The notes beneath the pieces are model-generated. The model was not told where the DNA came from. It worked only from the letters and a program-made list of their open reading frames with translations, and did not search any database. This document shows, one piece after another, positions 16,307 to 26,039 of a stretch of 57,167 nt of DNA (its first letter is position 1; every line of letters begins with the position of its first letter). The position numbers and the translations under genes were made by a program. This DNA is from Dolichospermum sp. LEGE 00240 (GTDB taxonomy: Bacteria > Cyanobacteriota > Cyanobacteriia > Cyanobacteriales > Nostocaceae). Location of the stretch: positions 1 through 57,167 of the forward strand of contig NZ_JADEVZ010000029.1 of NCBI RefSeq assembly GCF_015207875.1. The letters are read 5' to 3'.

Positions 16307-18265
16307 TCACTCTATCGTCTCATAATCAGCTTGTGAGTTATTTTCCTCGTTTAAATTAATATTGAATTGCGGTATTTGTATGTTGGTCAAGGAAGAATGA
16401 TATTCTTCTGTCAGATTTATTTGGGTGGCATCTTCTGATGTGGAATCCTCTTCACTAGCCTGGTTGTAAACATCTGTACCAATAGCAAAGATAGTTTGTT
16501 GGAAATCCTCTAAAAGGGTTTTAAACTTCCCTGGGGACAGACGGGAATTGTTCATTGCGGCTTGCAGTTGTTCAACTTTCTGATTAGCTACAGCTATCAA
16601 TGGCTTACTGAGTAGATTGGAATTAGCCCGTAATGTTGAAGTATAGGTACACAAGAGATTATTAGCTTGGTTTTTGAGTTCCACCAGTTCTTTACGTCTT
16701 TGATCTTCTTCGGCAAATAATTCAGCCTGTTTCCGCATTTGCTCAATTTCTTTGTTGTTTAACCCGCCTGTACTCGTAATGCGGATGCTTTGTTCTCTGC
16801 CTGTACCTTTATCTTGCGCAGCAACTTTGAGGATGCCATTCACATCAATTTCAAAAGCGACTTCAATTTGGGGAACACCACGAGGAGCAGGAGGAATACC
16901 ACTGAGGAGAAATTTGCCCAGACTTTTGTTATCTTTAGCCATAGCACGTTCTCCTTGGAGGACATGAACTTCTACAGAGTTTTGACCATCAACGGCTGTA
17001 GAAAATATTTGGGCTTTGCTGGTGGGTATGGTGGTATTCCGGTCAATGATTTTGGTGAATACTTCTCCTAGTGTTTCAATCCCTAAAGATAAAGGTGTAA
17101 CATCTAAAAGTAACAGGGTGTCTAATTCCCCCCCCAATACCCCGGCTTGGATAGCTGCACCCAAGGCTACGGCTTCATCAGGGTTGACGGAATGATCTGG
17201 GGTTTTGCCATTGAAAAATTTAATCAGGGCGTTTTGAACGGCAGGAATGCGGGTAGAACCCCCGACAAGAATAATCCTATCTATATTCTGTAGTTTGACT
17301 TCTGCATCTTTGATGGCTTGCATCATTGGGGCGATAGTCCCCTCGATTAAACTCCTTGTGAGTTCTTCAAATTGGGACCGGCTGAGTTCCATTTCCAGAT
17401 GTTTGGGTCCGGTGGCATCAGCCGTGATAAATGGCAGGTTAATGGAGGTAACAACCATGCTGGATAGTTCGACTTTGGCTTTTTCCGCTGCTTCTCGCAG
17501 GCGTTGGAGTGCCATTTTGTCTTGGGTAATGTCTATGTTCTCTTCTGCCAGGAATCGCTCCACCATCCAGCAAACAATGGCATTATCAAAGTCGTCTCCG
17601 CCGAGATGATTATTACCACAGGTGGCTTTAACTTCAAAAACTCCATCTCCTAGTTGGAGAATAGATACGTCAAATGTGCCTCCGCCTAAGTCAAATACGA
17701 GGATTAATTGTTCTTGATCTTGTTTGTCTAAACCGAAGGCTAGGGCGGCCGCGGTGGGTTCGTTGATAATTCTTAATACTTCTAGCCCAGCAATAGTACC
17801 TGCATCTTTTGTGGCTTGTCTTTGAGCGTCTGTAAAATATGCTGGTACGGTAATTACGGCTTTTGTGACTTCGTCACCCAGGAAATTTTCCGCGTCTTGC
17901 TTGAGTTTTTTCAAGACCATAGCGGATATTTCTTGGGGTGTGTAGTTTTGGGCGCGAATTTGGACATCAACGGTGTTATCCCTGCCTTTGATACAATTAT
18001 AAGGGACACGACCACGCTCTAATTCTGTGTCTTCCCAGCGACGACCGATAAATCTCTTGATACTGTAGACTGTGTTTTCGGCATTGGTTACAGCTTGTCG
18101 CTTGGCTAGTTGTCCGACTAGGCGATCATTAGCTTTACCAAAGGCTACGATACTAGGGGTAGTGCGTCCACCTTCGGAGTTGGCAATTACTTTTGGTTGC
18201 CCAGCTTCCAAAACAGCGACACAACTATTTGTAGTCCCTAAGTCAATCCCAATAACTTTTCCCAT
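16307..18265 (-). CDS. dnaK: Molecular chaperone DnaK (Hsp70)
   Basis: A 652-residue Hsp70. The ATPase domain carries [13 protein letters not shown] at the N-terminus, the Hsp70 signatures [12 protein letters not shown] and [13 protein letters not shown], and [12 protein letters not shown]. The substrate domain follows ([11 protein letters not shown], then the lid), and the C-terminus is acidic (DYETIE) rather than a canonical EEVD end. It refolds proteins with DnaJ and GrpE. grpE lies 211 bases upstream on the same strand, giving the usual grpE-dnaK order, but no dnaJ follows; a CAAD gene does. Cyanobacteria carry several dnaK genes; this one resembles the grpE-linked DnaK2 type. Confidence 0.96.
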   Translation of the reverse strand: MGKVIGIDLGTTNSCVAVLEAGQPKVIANSEGGRTTPSIVAFGKANDRLVGQLAKRQAVTNAENTVYSIKRFIGRRWEDTELERGRVPYNCIKGRDNTVDVQIRAQNYTPQEISAMVLKKLKQDAENFLGDEVTKAVITVPAYFTDAQRQATKDAGTIAGLEVLRIINEPTAAALAFGLDKQDQEQLILVFDLGGGTFDVSILQLGDGVFEVKATCGNNHLGGDDFDNAIVCWMVERFLAEENIDITQDKMALQRLREAAEKAKVELSSMVVTSINLPFITADATGPKHLEMELSRSQFEELTRSLIEGTIAPMMQAIKDAEVKLQNIDRIILVGGSTRIPAVQNALIKFFNGKTPDHSVNPDEAVALGAAIQAGVLGGELDTLLLLDVTPLSLGIETLGEVFTKIIDRNTTIPTSKAQIFSTAVDGQNSVEVHVLQGERAMAKDNKSLGKFLLSGIPPAPRGVPQIEVAFEIDVNGILKVAAQDKGTGREQSIRITSTGGLNNKEIEQMRKQAELFAEEDQRRKELVELKNQANNLLCTYTSTLRANSNLLSKPLIAVANQKVEQLQAAMNNSRLSPGKFKTLLEDFQQTIFAIGTDVYNQASEEDSTSEDATQINLTEEYHSSLTNIQIPQFNINLNEENNSQADYETIE

Positions 18266-18476
18266 ACTTGAATTATTTTTAGTAAGATGCTCTACCGTAA
18301 TTACTCACAAGTGGTTGTGTCTTAGCTACAGGCAATGAATTTATGCAAACTTGATGCAAACTTTATTTAAAAACTTAGTATTACATTGGCATTCATAATT
18401 GATGATTCCATCTGGATGCTATGAGCATAAGGCAGTGAAACTTTAAGCAAGTATCAACAGCCTTATACTTTTTAGG

Positions 18477-19151
18477 CTAACTGTTATCTTGATTGGACAA
18501 ATCTTCTGAGTCCACAGATATATCTTCTTTGGGCGCAGCTACTTTCACCATAGCATGGCGGAGTACACGATCGCCAAAATAATAGCCACGAACTAACTCT
18601 TCTAAAACTGTTCCTTCTGGATGTTCATCTGTCGGTTCTCGCATCACAGCTTCATGCAAATTCGGGTCAAATTCTTGACCTTCAGGACGCATGGGTGCTA
18701 CACCTAAACGTTTGAGACAATCCACCAATTGTTTATAAACCCCTTGATAGCTCTTATGAATGGTCATTTCGCCATCGCCCTGGGGTTTGAGGTGCGCTCG
18801 CGCTCTTTCAAAATTATCAACGACAGGTAGCAATTCTGTAATCGTGTTGCGCTTTACCTGTAGGTCAATTTCTTCTTTTTCTTTGGCAGTTCGTTTACGG
18901 TAATTCTCAAAATCTGCGGCAATTCGCATATATTGAACACTACGGTCTTCTAATTGAGCCTTGAGAGTTTCAATCTGTTGAGATAAATCCGCTAAGACAG
19001 CGATATCTACTTCAATGGGGTTGGTTGTAGCATTACCATTTTCCTCAGTGAGTATATTATCTCCCTGTTCATTTATTTGGTTTACTACTTGCTCATTAGC
19101 TTCGCTGCTAGAGTCTTGGGGGTTAATTTCGGACGGGGAGTCACTTTTCAT
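18477..19151 (-). CDS. grpE: Nucleotide exchange factor GrpE
   Basis: A 224-residue GrpE. An acidic, disordered N-terminal 50 leads to a long coiled-coil helix (residues about 55-110, with [19 protein letters not shown]). The four-helix bundle and C-terminal beta domain follow ([36 protein letters not shown], and the end [23 protein letters not shown]). GrpE releases ADP from DnaK. It precedes dnaK, likely in one heat-inducible operon. No CIRCE element was seen upstream. Confidence 0.96.
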   Translation of the reverse strand: MKSDSPSEINPQDSSSEANEQVVNQINEQGDNILTEENGNATTNPIEVDIAVLADLSQQIETLKAQLEDRSVQYMRIAADFENYRKRTAKEKEEIDLQVKRNTITELLPVVDNFERARAHLKPQGDGEMTIHKSYQGVYKQLVDCLKRLGVAPMRPEGQEFDPNLHEAVMREPTDEHPEGTVLEELVRGYYFGDRVLRHAMVKVAAPKEDISVDSEDLSNQDNS

Positions 19152-19429
19152 AAGAATATGTGGTAAGTGGAAAACTCAGTCACTGAAGTGCTGAGAAGAA
19201 TGGTTTGCGGTAGACTTAGGCGTTTTCGGTAACTTTAGCAACTACTTGCTATATCTTTAGTTGATTCGCCCAATTCCTGGTTTATAGAATAACTCAGAGG
19301 CTTTAGCCCTGGGATATCAGCGACTCGTGGGATTTTCATCCCTGTCATTTATTTTCTCTTGCCATAATTTAGCATTTTATCGACAATATGACCCATGTAG
19401 GAAGGGTAATCAACCTGTCTAAAAACCCG

Positions 19430-19560
19430 ATTGCCGCCTAAACCGCAGAGACTGTACCTTGACAATTAAACGGCTGTTGCTCTGCTTGGGGAGACCCCAA
19501 AACCGCACGGTAGGAGTCGGACACACCTGCAAAGGTTTTCGGTATTTTTCCGATAAATTC
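19430..19560 (+). promoter_or_regulatory. Probable structured leader RNA upstream of pilB (family unknown)
   Basis: The 533-base spacer 19152-19684 between divergent grpE and pilB has no gene but a GC-richer block with several pairings: GCAGAG (19445-19450) with CTCTGC (19480-19485), then at once TTGGGG-AGA-CCCCAA (19486-19500), then ACCG/CGGT (19502-19511), and TCGG/CCGA (19539-19553). Stacked helices joined by conserved-looking purine stretches look like a riboswitch or small RNA. I could not match it to a known class. The strand is unsure; the plus strand would place it in the pilB leader. Confidence 0.35.
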
Positions 19561-19684
19561 TCAATATAAAAATTTTTACATCAAAAGGTTGTTGGCTAGA
19601 ATTTAATACAGTATCAATGAGAAGTATGTACCACCGTGAGGGAATACTTAAAGAAGAGATTCCCCTACCCTAACCTATCTGCTT

Positions 19685-21685
19685 ATGACTTACTCATCAC
19701 CACAAGGGCGCAGTACGGCGATAACGATCAAAACTGAGTTTTCGCCTTTTGCTAATAAACTAGTAGCATCTGGATATATCAATAATGAACAAATGAGACA
19801 GGCTTTAGCTATGAGCCGCAAGTCTGGCAAGCTGCTGACAGAAGTATTAGAGTCAGTTACTAACCGAAAATTAGCTCCTGAACAGGTAACAGCATACAAA
19901 AAACAACACTTATTTGAACTTAAAATTTTATACGGTATTGAGTCGCTTGATACTGAAATCAACGAAATTGATACAACAAATGTGGGGATGCTGATTCAAG
20001 AACTCATTCCTGTGGAGATATGCCGTCGCCATTATCTAGTGCCATTGTCAAGACATGATGACCAAGCGTCACCTTATATTTTGGTGGCGATGGTTGACCC
20101 AGATAATTTAGACGCTTCTGATGATCTTAACCGAATTTTGCGTCCTAAAGGTTTGTCTTTTCAGCGGCGGGTAATTACCCATAAAGATTACTGGAGCATT
20201 ATTAATCAATACCTAAATGAGCAAGCTGCCCGCCAAAAGACCTTAGATCAACAAAAAAATTATGATGTGAAGGGGGATTTAGATAATTTAGAGAATCTGG
20301 AAATAGAGGAAAATAGTGATGATGATGTTGATTTAGATAAGGCAATCAAGGGTGCTGATGATGCACCTATTATTAAACTTGTGAATCGGATTTTGTTGAA
20401 GGCTTTAAGTGAGGGTGTTTCGGATATTCACATTGAACCCCAGGAAGAATATTTACGGATTCGTTTCCGTAAGGATGGGGTGTTACGTGAGGCATTTGAA
20501 AATATGCCGAAAAAAATTATCCCGGCAGTAACAGCCCGATTTAAAATTATTTCTAACCTGGACATAGCGGAGAGACGTTTACCTCAAGATGGACGTATCC
20601 GGCGGATATTTGCGGGGAGGAAGGTGGATTTCCGGGTAAATACTCTACCCAGTCGTTATGGAGAAAAGGTTGTTCTTCGGATTTTAGATAACTCCTCTAC
20701 CCAATTGGGTTTGGATAAGTTAATTACTGACCCAGAAACCTTAAAAATTGTTCAGGATATGGTTAGTAAGCCATTCGGGTTGATTTTGGTGACAGGACCA
20801 ACTGGTTCGGGTAAAACGACTTCGTTGTATTCGGCGCTGTCAGAAAAGAATGATCCGGGGATTAATATCAGTACGGTAGAAGATCCGATTGAATATAGTT
20901 TACCGGGGATTACTCAAGTACAGGTAATTCGAGAAAAAGGGTTGGATTTCTCGACGGCATTGCGGGCTTTCTTGCGTCAAGATCCAGATGTGTTGCTGGT
21001 GGGGGAAACACGGGATAAGGAAACTGCGAAAACGGCAATTGAGGCGGCATTAACCGGTCACTTGGTATTAACTACTTTACACACTAATGATGCGCCGGGA
21101 GCGATCGCTCGCTTAGGAGAAATGGGTATTGAACCTTTCATGGTTTCCAGTTCTCTGATTGGTGTTTTAGCTCAACGTCTCGTTCGTCGTGTCTGTTCTG
21201 AATGTCGGATTGCCTATACTCCCACCATTGAAGAACTAGCTCGCTATGGTCTATCCGCTTCCCAAGAGGCTCAGGTGACTTTCTATAAAGCCAATATTAT
21301 CCCACCAGAAGAAATAGCCAGCCATAAAAATCTTTGTCCAAAATGTAATGGCATTGGCTATAAAGGGCGTTGTGGTGTTTATGAAGTGATGCGGATTACT
21401 GAAGAACTACAAACCCTCATTAATCAGGAAGCACCTACAGAAAGGATCAAAGAGGTAGCTGTTGAAGAGGGTATGAAAACCTTACTGGCATACAGTTTAG
21501 ACCTAGTTCGTCAAGGTGCAACTACCTTAGAAGAGGTAGAACGGGTAACATTTACAGACACAGGTTTAGAAGCCGAATTAAAGGCTAAACGCAAAAGTGG
21601 TCTGACCTGTCGAATTTGTACAGGAGAATTACAACCAGAATGGTTAGATTGTCCTTACTGTATGACACCTCGATTTACAGATTAA
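19685..21685 (+). CDS. pilB: Type IV pilus extension ATPase PilB
   Basis: A 666-residue GspE/PilB ATPase that powers pilus assembly at the inner membrane. An N-terminal MshEN-type domain (residues 1-170) precedes the motor domain with GPTGSGKTTSLYSAL (Walker A), the Asp-box EDPIEY, Walker B region LVGETRDKETA and the His box LTTLHTNDAPGA. A four-cysteine zinc site follows (CSEC ... CPKCNGIGY). An extra C-terminal zinc ribbon (CRIC ... CPYC) ends the protein. pilT and pilC follow on the same strand, forming a pilB-pilT-pilC operon for twitching or phototactic motility and DNA uptake. Confidence 0.97.
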   Translation: MTYSSPQGRSTAITIKTEFSPFANKLVASGYINNEQMRQALAMSRKSGKLLTEVLESVTNRKLAPEQVTAYKKQHLFELKILYGIESLDTEINEIDTTNVGMLIQELIPVEICRRHYLVPLSRHDDQASPYILVAMVDPDNLDASDDLNRILRPKGLSFQRRVITHKDYWSIINQYLNEQAARQKTLDQQKNYDVKGDLDNLENLEIEENSDDDVDLDKAIKGADDAPIIKLVNRILLKALSEGVSDIHIEPQEEYLRIRFRKDGVLREAFENMPKKIIPAVTARFKIISNLDIAERRLPQDGRIRRIFAGRKVDFRVNTLPSRYGEKVVLRILDNSSTQLGLDKLITDPETLKIVQDMVSKPFGLILVTGPTGSGKTTSLYSALSEKNDPGINISTVEDPIEYSLPGITQVQVIREKGLDFSTALRAFLRQDPDVLLVGETRDKETAKTAIEAALTGHLVLTTLHTNDAPGAIARLGEMGIEPFMVSSSLIGVLAQRLVRRVCSECRIAYTPTIEELARYGLSASQEAQVTFYKANIIPPEEIASHKNLCPKCNGIGYKGRCGVYEVMRITEELQTLINQEAPTERIKEVAVEEGMKTLLAYSLDLVRQGATTLEEVERVTFTDTGLEAELKAKRKSGLTCRICTGELQPEWLDCPYCMTPRFTD

Positions 21686-21753
21686 CCAACCACATATTTT
21701 GCATTGAGAGTTTGCGGTTATTTATTATTAATTAATGGGAGTGCAGTCAGACT

Positions 21754-22857
21754 ATGGAAATGATGATTGAAGACTTGATGGAGCAACTAATTAATATGGG
21801 TGGCTCAGACTTACACCTATCTGCTGGTTTGCCTCCCTATTTTCGGATTAGTGGACATCTCACACCTATTGGTGAACACATCTTAACTGCTGATGAGTGC
21901 CAAAGACTAATTTTCAGTATGCTCAATAACACCCAGCGCAAAACCTTAGAGCAAACTTGGGAATTAGATTGTTCCTATGGTGTCAAAGGATTAGCTCGGT
22001 TTCGGGTGAATGTCTACAAGGAACGAGGTGCTTTTGCCGCCTGTTTACGAGCATTAAGTTCTAAAATTCCTAACTTTGAAAAATTAGGGTTGCCCGATAT
22101 AGTTCGGGAAATGACGGAAAAACCTAGAGGATTAATTCTCGTTACAGGTCCGACTGGTTCTGGTAAAACTACGACCCTAGCGGCAATGATTGACTTAATT
22201 AATCGGACTAGGGCAGAACATATTTTAACAGTTGAAGACCCTGTGGAATTTGTTTATGAACCTATCAAAAGTCTAGTTCACCAACGCCAATTAGGGGAAG
22301 ATACGAAGAGTTTTGCTAGTGCTTTAAAAGCAGCTTTACGGGAAGATCCAGATATTATTTTGGTAGGAGAAATGCGGGATTTAGAAACAATTGCCTTGGC
22401 AATTTCTGCCGCAGAAACAGGTCATTTGGTATTTGGTACATTACATACAAGCTCGGCTGCACAAACCGTTGACCGGATTATTGACGTTTTCCCCTCAGAA
22501 AGACAAACTCAGGTGCGGGTGCAGTTATCTAACTCCTTAGTTGCAGTTTTTAGTCAAACTTTAGTACCTAAGAAAAATCCCAAACCAAATGAATATGGTC
22601 GAGTTATGGCTCAAGAAATCATGGTGATTACTCCCGCTATTTCTAACTTAATTCGGGAAGGAAAAACAGCACAGATTTACTCAGCTATTCAGACCGGTGG
22701 TAAATTGGGAATGCAAACTCTAGAAAAGGTTTTAGCTGATTTATACAAAGCTGGAACTATTTCTTTTGAAGCGGCAATCTCTAAAACCTCTAAACCAGAT
22801 GAAGTACAGCGTCTAATTGGTGCAACAGCCCCAGCAGGAGCTAAATTGAACAGGTAA
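21754..22857 (+). CDS. pilT: Type IV pilus retraction ATPase PilT
   Basis: A 367-residue PilT. Motifs in order: GGSDLHLSAG near the start, the Walker A GPTGSGKTTTLAA, EDPVEF, Walker B region DIILVGEMRDLET, and the His box FGTLHTSSAAQT. The family motif MAQEIMVITPAISNLIREGK follows, matching the AIRNLIRE retraction motif. PilT disassembles pilin from the pilus base, giving retraction. The C-terminus is slightly extended compared with proteobacterial PilT. It lies 68 bases after pilB and 88 bases before pilC. Confidence 0.97.
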   Translation: MEMMIEDLMEQLINMGGSDLHLSAGLPPYFRISGHLTPIGEHILTADECQRLIFSMLNNTQRKTLEQTWELDCSYGVKGLARFRVNVYKERGAFAACLRALSSKIPNFEKLGLPDIVREMTEKPRGLILVTGPTGSGKTTTLAAMIDLINRTRAEHILTVEDPVEFVYEPIKSLVHQRQLGEDTKSFASALKAALREDPDIILVGEMRDLETIALAISAAETGHLVFGTLHTSSAAQTVDRIIDVFPSERQTQVRVQLSNSLVAVFSQTLVPKKNPKPNEYGRVMAQEIMVITPAISNLIREGKTAQIYSAIQTGGKLGMQTLEKVLADLYKAGTISFEAAISKTSKPDEVQRLIGATAPAGAKLNR

Positions 22858-22945
22858 GATGAGGGGGCAAGGGGCGGGGAGCAGGGGAGAGAAATATTCT
22901 TTTGCAACTAACAACTGACCAATTCTAAAATTTTAAATTAATATT

Positions 22946-24169
22946 ATGCCTACCTACGTTGCCCGTATTCGTGATTCTCAAGGAAAATCCAGAACTGAAA
23001 AATTTACCGCTGATTCCTTGACTGATGCTCGGACTAATCTTAGAGATCAAGGTTTTGTTGTTCAAGATTTAAAAGAATCTCAAAGCTTGGCTTCTCGGTT
23101 TGATATCCAGAAAATTCAGAATTCCTTTGTTAAGGTTTCTGTCAAAGATAAAGCAATTTTTTCCCGTCAATTTGCTGCTTTAGTAAATGCAGGTGTAGCT
23201 ATAGTTAGAGGCTTGAGTGTACTTGCTGAACAGTGTAGTAATCCTAAACTTAAAGCAGCTTTAATAGAAATTTGTGCTGATGTTCAAACTGGAGTTAACC
23301 TCTCCGATTCCATGCGTAAACATCCTGAATGTTTTGATGGCTTGTATGTGAGTATGGTACAAGCTGGAGAAATTGGAGGTGTGTTAGATGAGGTTTTAAA
23401 TCGTTTAGCTAAACTATTAGAAGATATGGCGCGATTGCAGAACCAAATTAAATCAGCTATGTCTTATCCAGTGGTAGTAGGGTTTTTGGCAACTGCTATT
23501 TTTGTGGGGATGACAGTTTTTCTAATTCCCATTTTTGCCGCCGTTTTTAAAGATATCGGAGTAGAATTACCAGCACTTACCCAATTTTTGATGACTTGTA
23601 GTGAAATATTACGAAGTTATTGGTCATTGGCAATTATCGGCGGGTTATCTGTACTATCATTTCTCTATAAGCAGTATTACAAGACCCCTATAGGTAAGTT
23701 AAATATTGATGGTATTTCTCTCAAATTGCCTTTGTTCGGTGATTTGATTCAAAAATCTGCTATTGCTCGGTTTAGTCGGACTTTTGGTTCATTGACTCGC
23801 TCTGGAGTCCCGATTTTAACCTGTTTAGAAATTGTGAGAGATACATCAGGAAACCAAGTTATTGCTAATGCTATTGACTCTGCCCGTGAGGAGGTGCAAC
23901 AGGGGGGTATGATTAGCGTGGCTTTGCTCAAAGAAAATGTTTTTCCGGGTATGGCAATTCAGATGATGAGTATCGGTGAAGAAACGGGTCAATTAGATGG
24001 AATGCTGATGAAAGTTGCCGATTTCTATGAAGATGAAGTAGAACAGGCAGTGAAATCTCTCACTAGCATTTTAGAACCGGTGATGATTGTGGTTTTAGGG
24101 GGAATGGTGGGAACAATTTTGTTGGCTATGTATTTGCCCATGTTCAAAGTATTTGAAAAGTTGGGTTAA
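22946..24169 (+). CDS. pilC: Type IV pilus inner-membrane platform protein PilC
   Basis: A 407-residue GspF/PilC platform protein. Residues 1-60 form the soluble N-terminal segment (PTYVARIRDSQGKSRTEKF). Two repeated four-helix cytoplasmic domains follow, beginning FSRQFAALVNAGVAIVRGL and FSRTFGSLTRSGVPILTCL, with three transmembrane helices and the family end LEPVMIVVLGGMVGTILLAMYLPMF (positions 375-400). PilB and PilT act on this protein to drive pilin insertion and removal. It is the last gene of the pil operon. Confidence 0.97.
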   Translation: MPTYVARIRDSQGKSRTEKFTADSLTDARTNLRDQGFVVQDLKESQSLASRFDIQKIQNSFVKVSVKDKAIFSRQFAALVNAGVAIVRGLSVLAEQCSNPKLKAALIEICADVQTGVNLSDSMRKHPECFDGLYVSMVQAGEIGGVLDEVLNRLAKLLEDMARLQNQIKSAMSYPVVVGFLATAIFVGMTVFLIPIFAAVFKDIGVELPALTQFLMTCSEILRSYWSLAIIGGLSVLSFLYKQYYKTPIGKLNIDGISLKLPLFGDLIQKSAIARFSRTFGSLTRSGVPILTCLEIVRDTSGNQVIANAIDSAREEVQQGGMISVALLKENVFPGMAIQMMSIGEETGQLDGMLMKVADFYEDEVEQAVKSLTSILEPVMIVVLGGMVGTILLAMYLPMFKVFEKLG

Positions 24170-24197
24170 GGAAGGATTGAAAGATGAAGTATGAAGA

Positions 24198-24424
24198 CTA
24201 AATAGGGTTTGCTGAATAAGTTGTCTGTGAGGGGAGGTGACAGGTGACAGTTTCAACTATCTGGATATCCTCAACTTTCCAAATCCGACAAGGAAAAATG
24301 CACCTATTTTGAGACACTATCAGCCAAAACCTGGCACTTTCTTGTGATAAAAATCCGCGAAACCCTTATTAGCAAATAGTTGTAGCTTTATTTAGCAATC
24401 CCTAAATAGGGTTTGCTGAATAAA
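24198..24424. mobile_element. Small insertion-sequence scar or MITE
   Basis: In the 389-base spacer after pilC, the 22-base sequence CTAAATAGGGTTTGCTGAATAA occurs at 24198-24219 and again as an exact direct copy at 24402-24423. An imperfect inverted copy (ATTTAGCAATCCCTA) abuts the second one at 24390-24404. Together these look like the two ends of a roughly 205-base non-autonomous element. No transposase remnant was recognised inside. Confidence 0.55.
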
Positions 24425-24558
24425 ATCTGTTTTGGGAATATTGGCTGGAGAAACCGTTCAGTTGTTATTAGTTGAATTTTCTTGATTAGGATTAATTAAT
24501 TCGGGTTTACATTTGCTAAATGGTGCTACCAATTCAGCCCGTTTTAAAAATACTCTTA

Positions 24559-25140
24559 TTAAATAAGAATATCACTTACCTTAATTTTAATTTCTGGAAT
24601 TACTCCACTTTTAATCACATCATCACGTATATAGATAGATTCTTCATAAAAGCCTTCTACTAAAGATAAAACTGTAATCTTGTTCTGCACAGGATCGACA
24701 ATCCAATATTCAGTAATTCCCCTGGCTGCGTACTCAGAACGCTTGAAACGATAATCTCGTATTTGATTTTTAACACCAGGCGATACCACCTCAATCGCTA
24801 TTAATGGTGGTGGCATATCATGGGTAATTGTTCCTCTTTTCGTAGTTTCCAAAGCAGCACGACATTCTTCACCCAAAACTAATAAATCAGGAATCCTTAC
24901 TTTAGCCCTACGCCCACTTACCTCAATCATAATTTCTTTATATTTTAATAAATGGAACGGGACAGATTTAGCCAATTCCAATAATAATCTCATTGATATA
25001 TCAGAGTTTAAAATTGATTCTGGTGGCATTAAAACTAATTCTCCATCTACTAGTTCATAGCGATTCTCAGTTCCATCATCATAGGCATAGTAATCTTCAA
25101 AGGAAAAATACTTGACTTGTGGTTGAGTAGTTTGAAACAT
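24559..25140 (-). CDS. Uma2-type (DUF820) restriction-endonuclease-like protein
   Basis: A 193-residue member of the Uma2/DUF820 family, greatly expanded in cyanobacteria. The PD-(D/E)XK core is visible: KVRIPDLLVLGEE, then LIAIEVVSPG, then RDYRFKRSEYAARGITEYWIVDP, followed by the family pattern KITVLSL. Whether these proteins cut DNA in the cell is unclear; many sit near mobile elements. It lies inside a segment bounded by 23-bp inverted repeats and starts just after a dispersed repeat. All core residues look intact. Confidence 0.88.
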   Translation of the reverse strand: MFQTTQPQVKYFSFEDYYAYDDGTENRYELVDGELVLMPPESILNSDISMRLLLELAKSVPFHLLKYKEIMIEVSGRRAKVRIPDLLVLGEECRAALETTKRGTITHDMPPPLIAIEVVSPGVKNQIRDYRFKRSEYAARGITEYWIVDPVQNKITVLSLVEGFYEESIYIRDDVIKSGVIPEIKIKVSDILI

Positions 25141-25162
25141 AAATATAATTCCATTATCTTAG

Positions 25163-25313
25163 TAACTCAAGTTGCTAGTTATCTAGTTGAGGCTGGTAAT
25201 GGGTAATTGGTAATGAAAACAGAAGTTTCATCCTGTTCATCCTTTAATCCTGGACATCCTGATAGCGAAGCGTGGCGTTAGCCATTTCTGACAATGTACC
25301 TAACTAGCAACTT
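25163..25313. repeat. Dispersed repeat block, copy 2, with inverted ends
   Basis: The 297-base spacer 25141-25437 has no gene. It begins with the 47-base repeat also present at 15607. AAGTTGCTAGTT at 25169-25180 has an exact inverted copy at 25302-25313. Inside, 25226-25263 (CATCCTGTTCATCC type) matches the reverse strand of 34609-34647. A GCGAAGCGTGGCGTTAGCC element lies at about 25265. Confidence 0.6.
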
Positions 25314-25437
25314 ACATTAGTACATATTACTACAAAATTTAAAATATTACAGTTCACATCAGGTCATTCTACACAATTGTGTAGGCTGTGGATCTTTATA
25401 CACTGCCCTCATAAACAACTTATTCAGCAAACCCTAT

Positions 25438-26019
25438 CTAAAGTTTTTGGATTTTCCATAAATAGCTAGATAGCCAATTTGTCACCATATGAGCAACTAT
25501 TGGTAATAACAAGTTGCCACTTAATAGGGTACTACAACCTAAAATGATACCAACAATAGTTGCCCAAATTACATAAGGCCATTGTTCCGGACTGCTAAGG
25601 TGTAGGACTCCAAAACAAAGACTGGATACGATCACAGCGGTATAATCTGCGCCTAAAGCGGGTAGCATTACACCTCGAAATAATAATTCTTCACTTAACC
25701 CGGGGAGTAATCCTAACCAAATTAAGTCCGGTAAAGCTAGAGGTTTGAGAACCATTTCTAGATAATAATCGGCACTTTTGCGATAGGGAGGGGAAAGGCG
25801 ATACGCTAAACCACTTAATATGGTAATAATTACACCTAAACTAATTCCTAATAATAAATCTTGTTCGTGCCAGCGCCACTCAAAAAGCACAATGTTACCC
25901 CAGCGTAACCATAATTTAGCAACTATCCAGAGAATAATTGCGGTTACACCCATTGCTACTAAGACTTGGGTGCGTGTTAAATAGGGTATTTCTGGTTCTT
26001 GATTTTGTTTTTCAATCAC
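25438..26019 (-). CDS. CPBP family intramembrane metalloprotease
   Basis: A 193-residue membrane protein of the CPBP/CAAX-protease (Abi) family, with about five or six hydrophobic helices. The three conserved motifs are present: LSEELLFRGVMLP (EExxxR), FGVLHLSSPEQWPY (FxxxH) and the final HMVTNWLSS. These residues build the metal site within the membrane. The stop codon TAG directly abuts an inverted repeat at 25415-25437, so the C-terminal end may have been set by an insertion. It follows DUF3326 by 20 bases on the same strand and is probably the last gene of the ferredoxin/DUF3326 operon. Confidence 0.88.
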   Translation of the reverse strand: MIEKQNQEPEIPYLTRTQVLVAMGVTAIILWIVAKLWLRWGNIVLFEWRWHEQDLLLGISLGVIITILSGLAYRLSPPYRKSADYYLEMVLKPLALPDLIWLGLLPGLSEELLFRGVMLPALGADYTAVIVSSLCFGVLHLSSPEQWPYVIWATIVGIILGCSTLLSGNLLLPIVAHMVTNWLSSYLWKIQKL

Positions 26020-26039
26020 AGGAGTTTAAAAAATAATTG

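Larger units (their letters stand above)
24202..25437. repeat. 23-bp perfect inverted repeats bounding the Uma2 segment
   Basis: Positions 24202-24224 (ATAGGGTTTGCTGAATAAGT plus TGT) and the exact complement at 25415-25437 form 23-bp inverted repeats, extending imperfectly inward to about 32 bp (TGAGGG on both sides). They enclose 1.2 kb with the Uma2-type gene and look like the ends of an insertion sequence whose transposase is gone. Confidence 0.6.

Noticed and set aside
19430-19560. RNase P RNA, tmRNA or SRP RNA
   Set aside because: The conserved sequence blocks of these RNAs that I could check were not found; only generic hairpins are visible.
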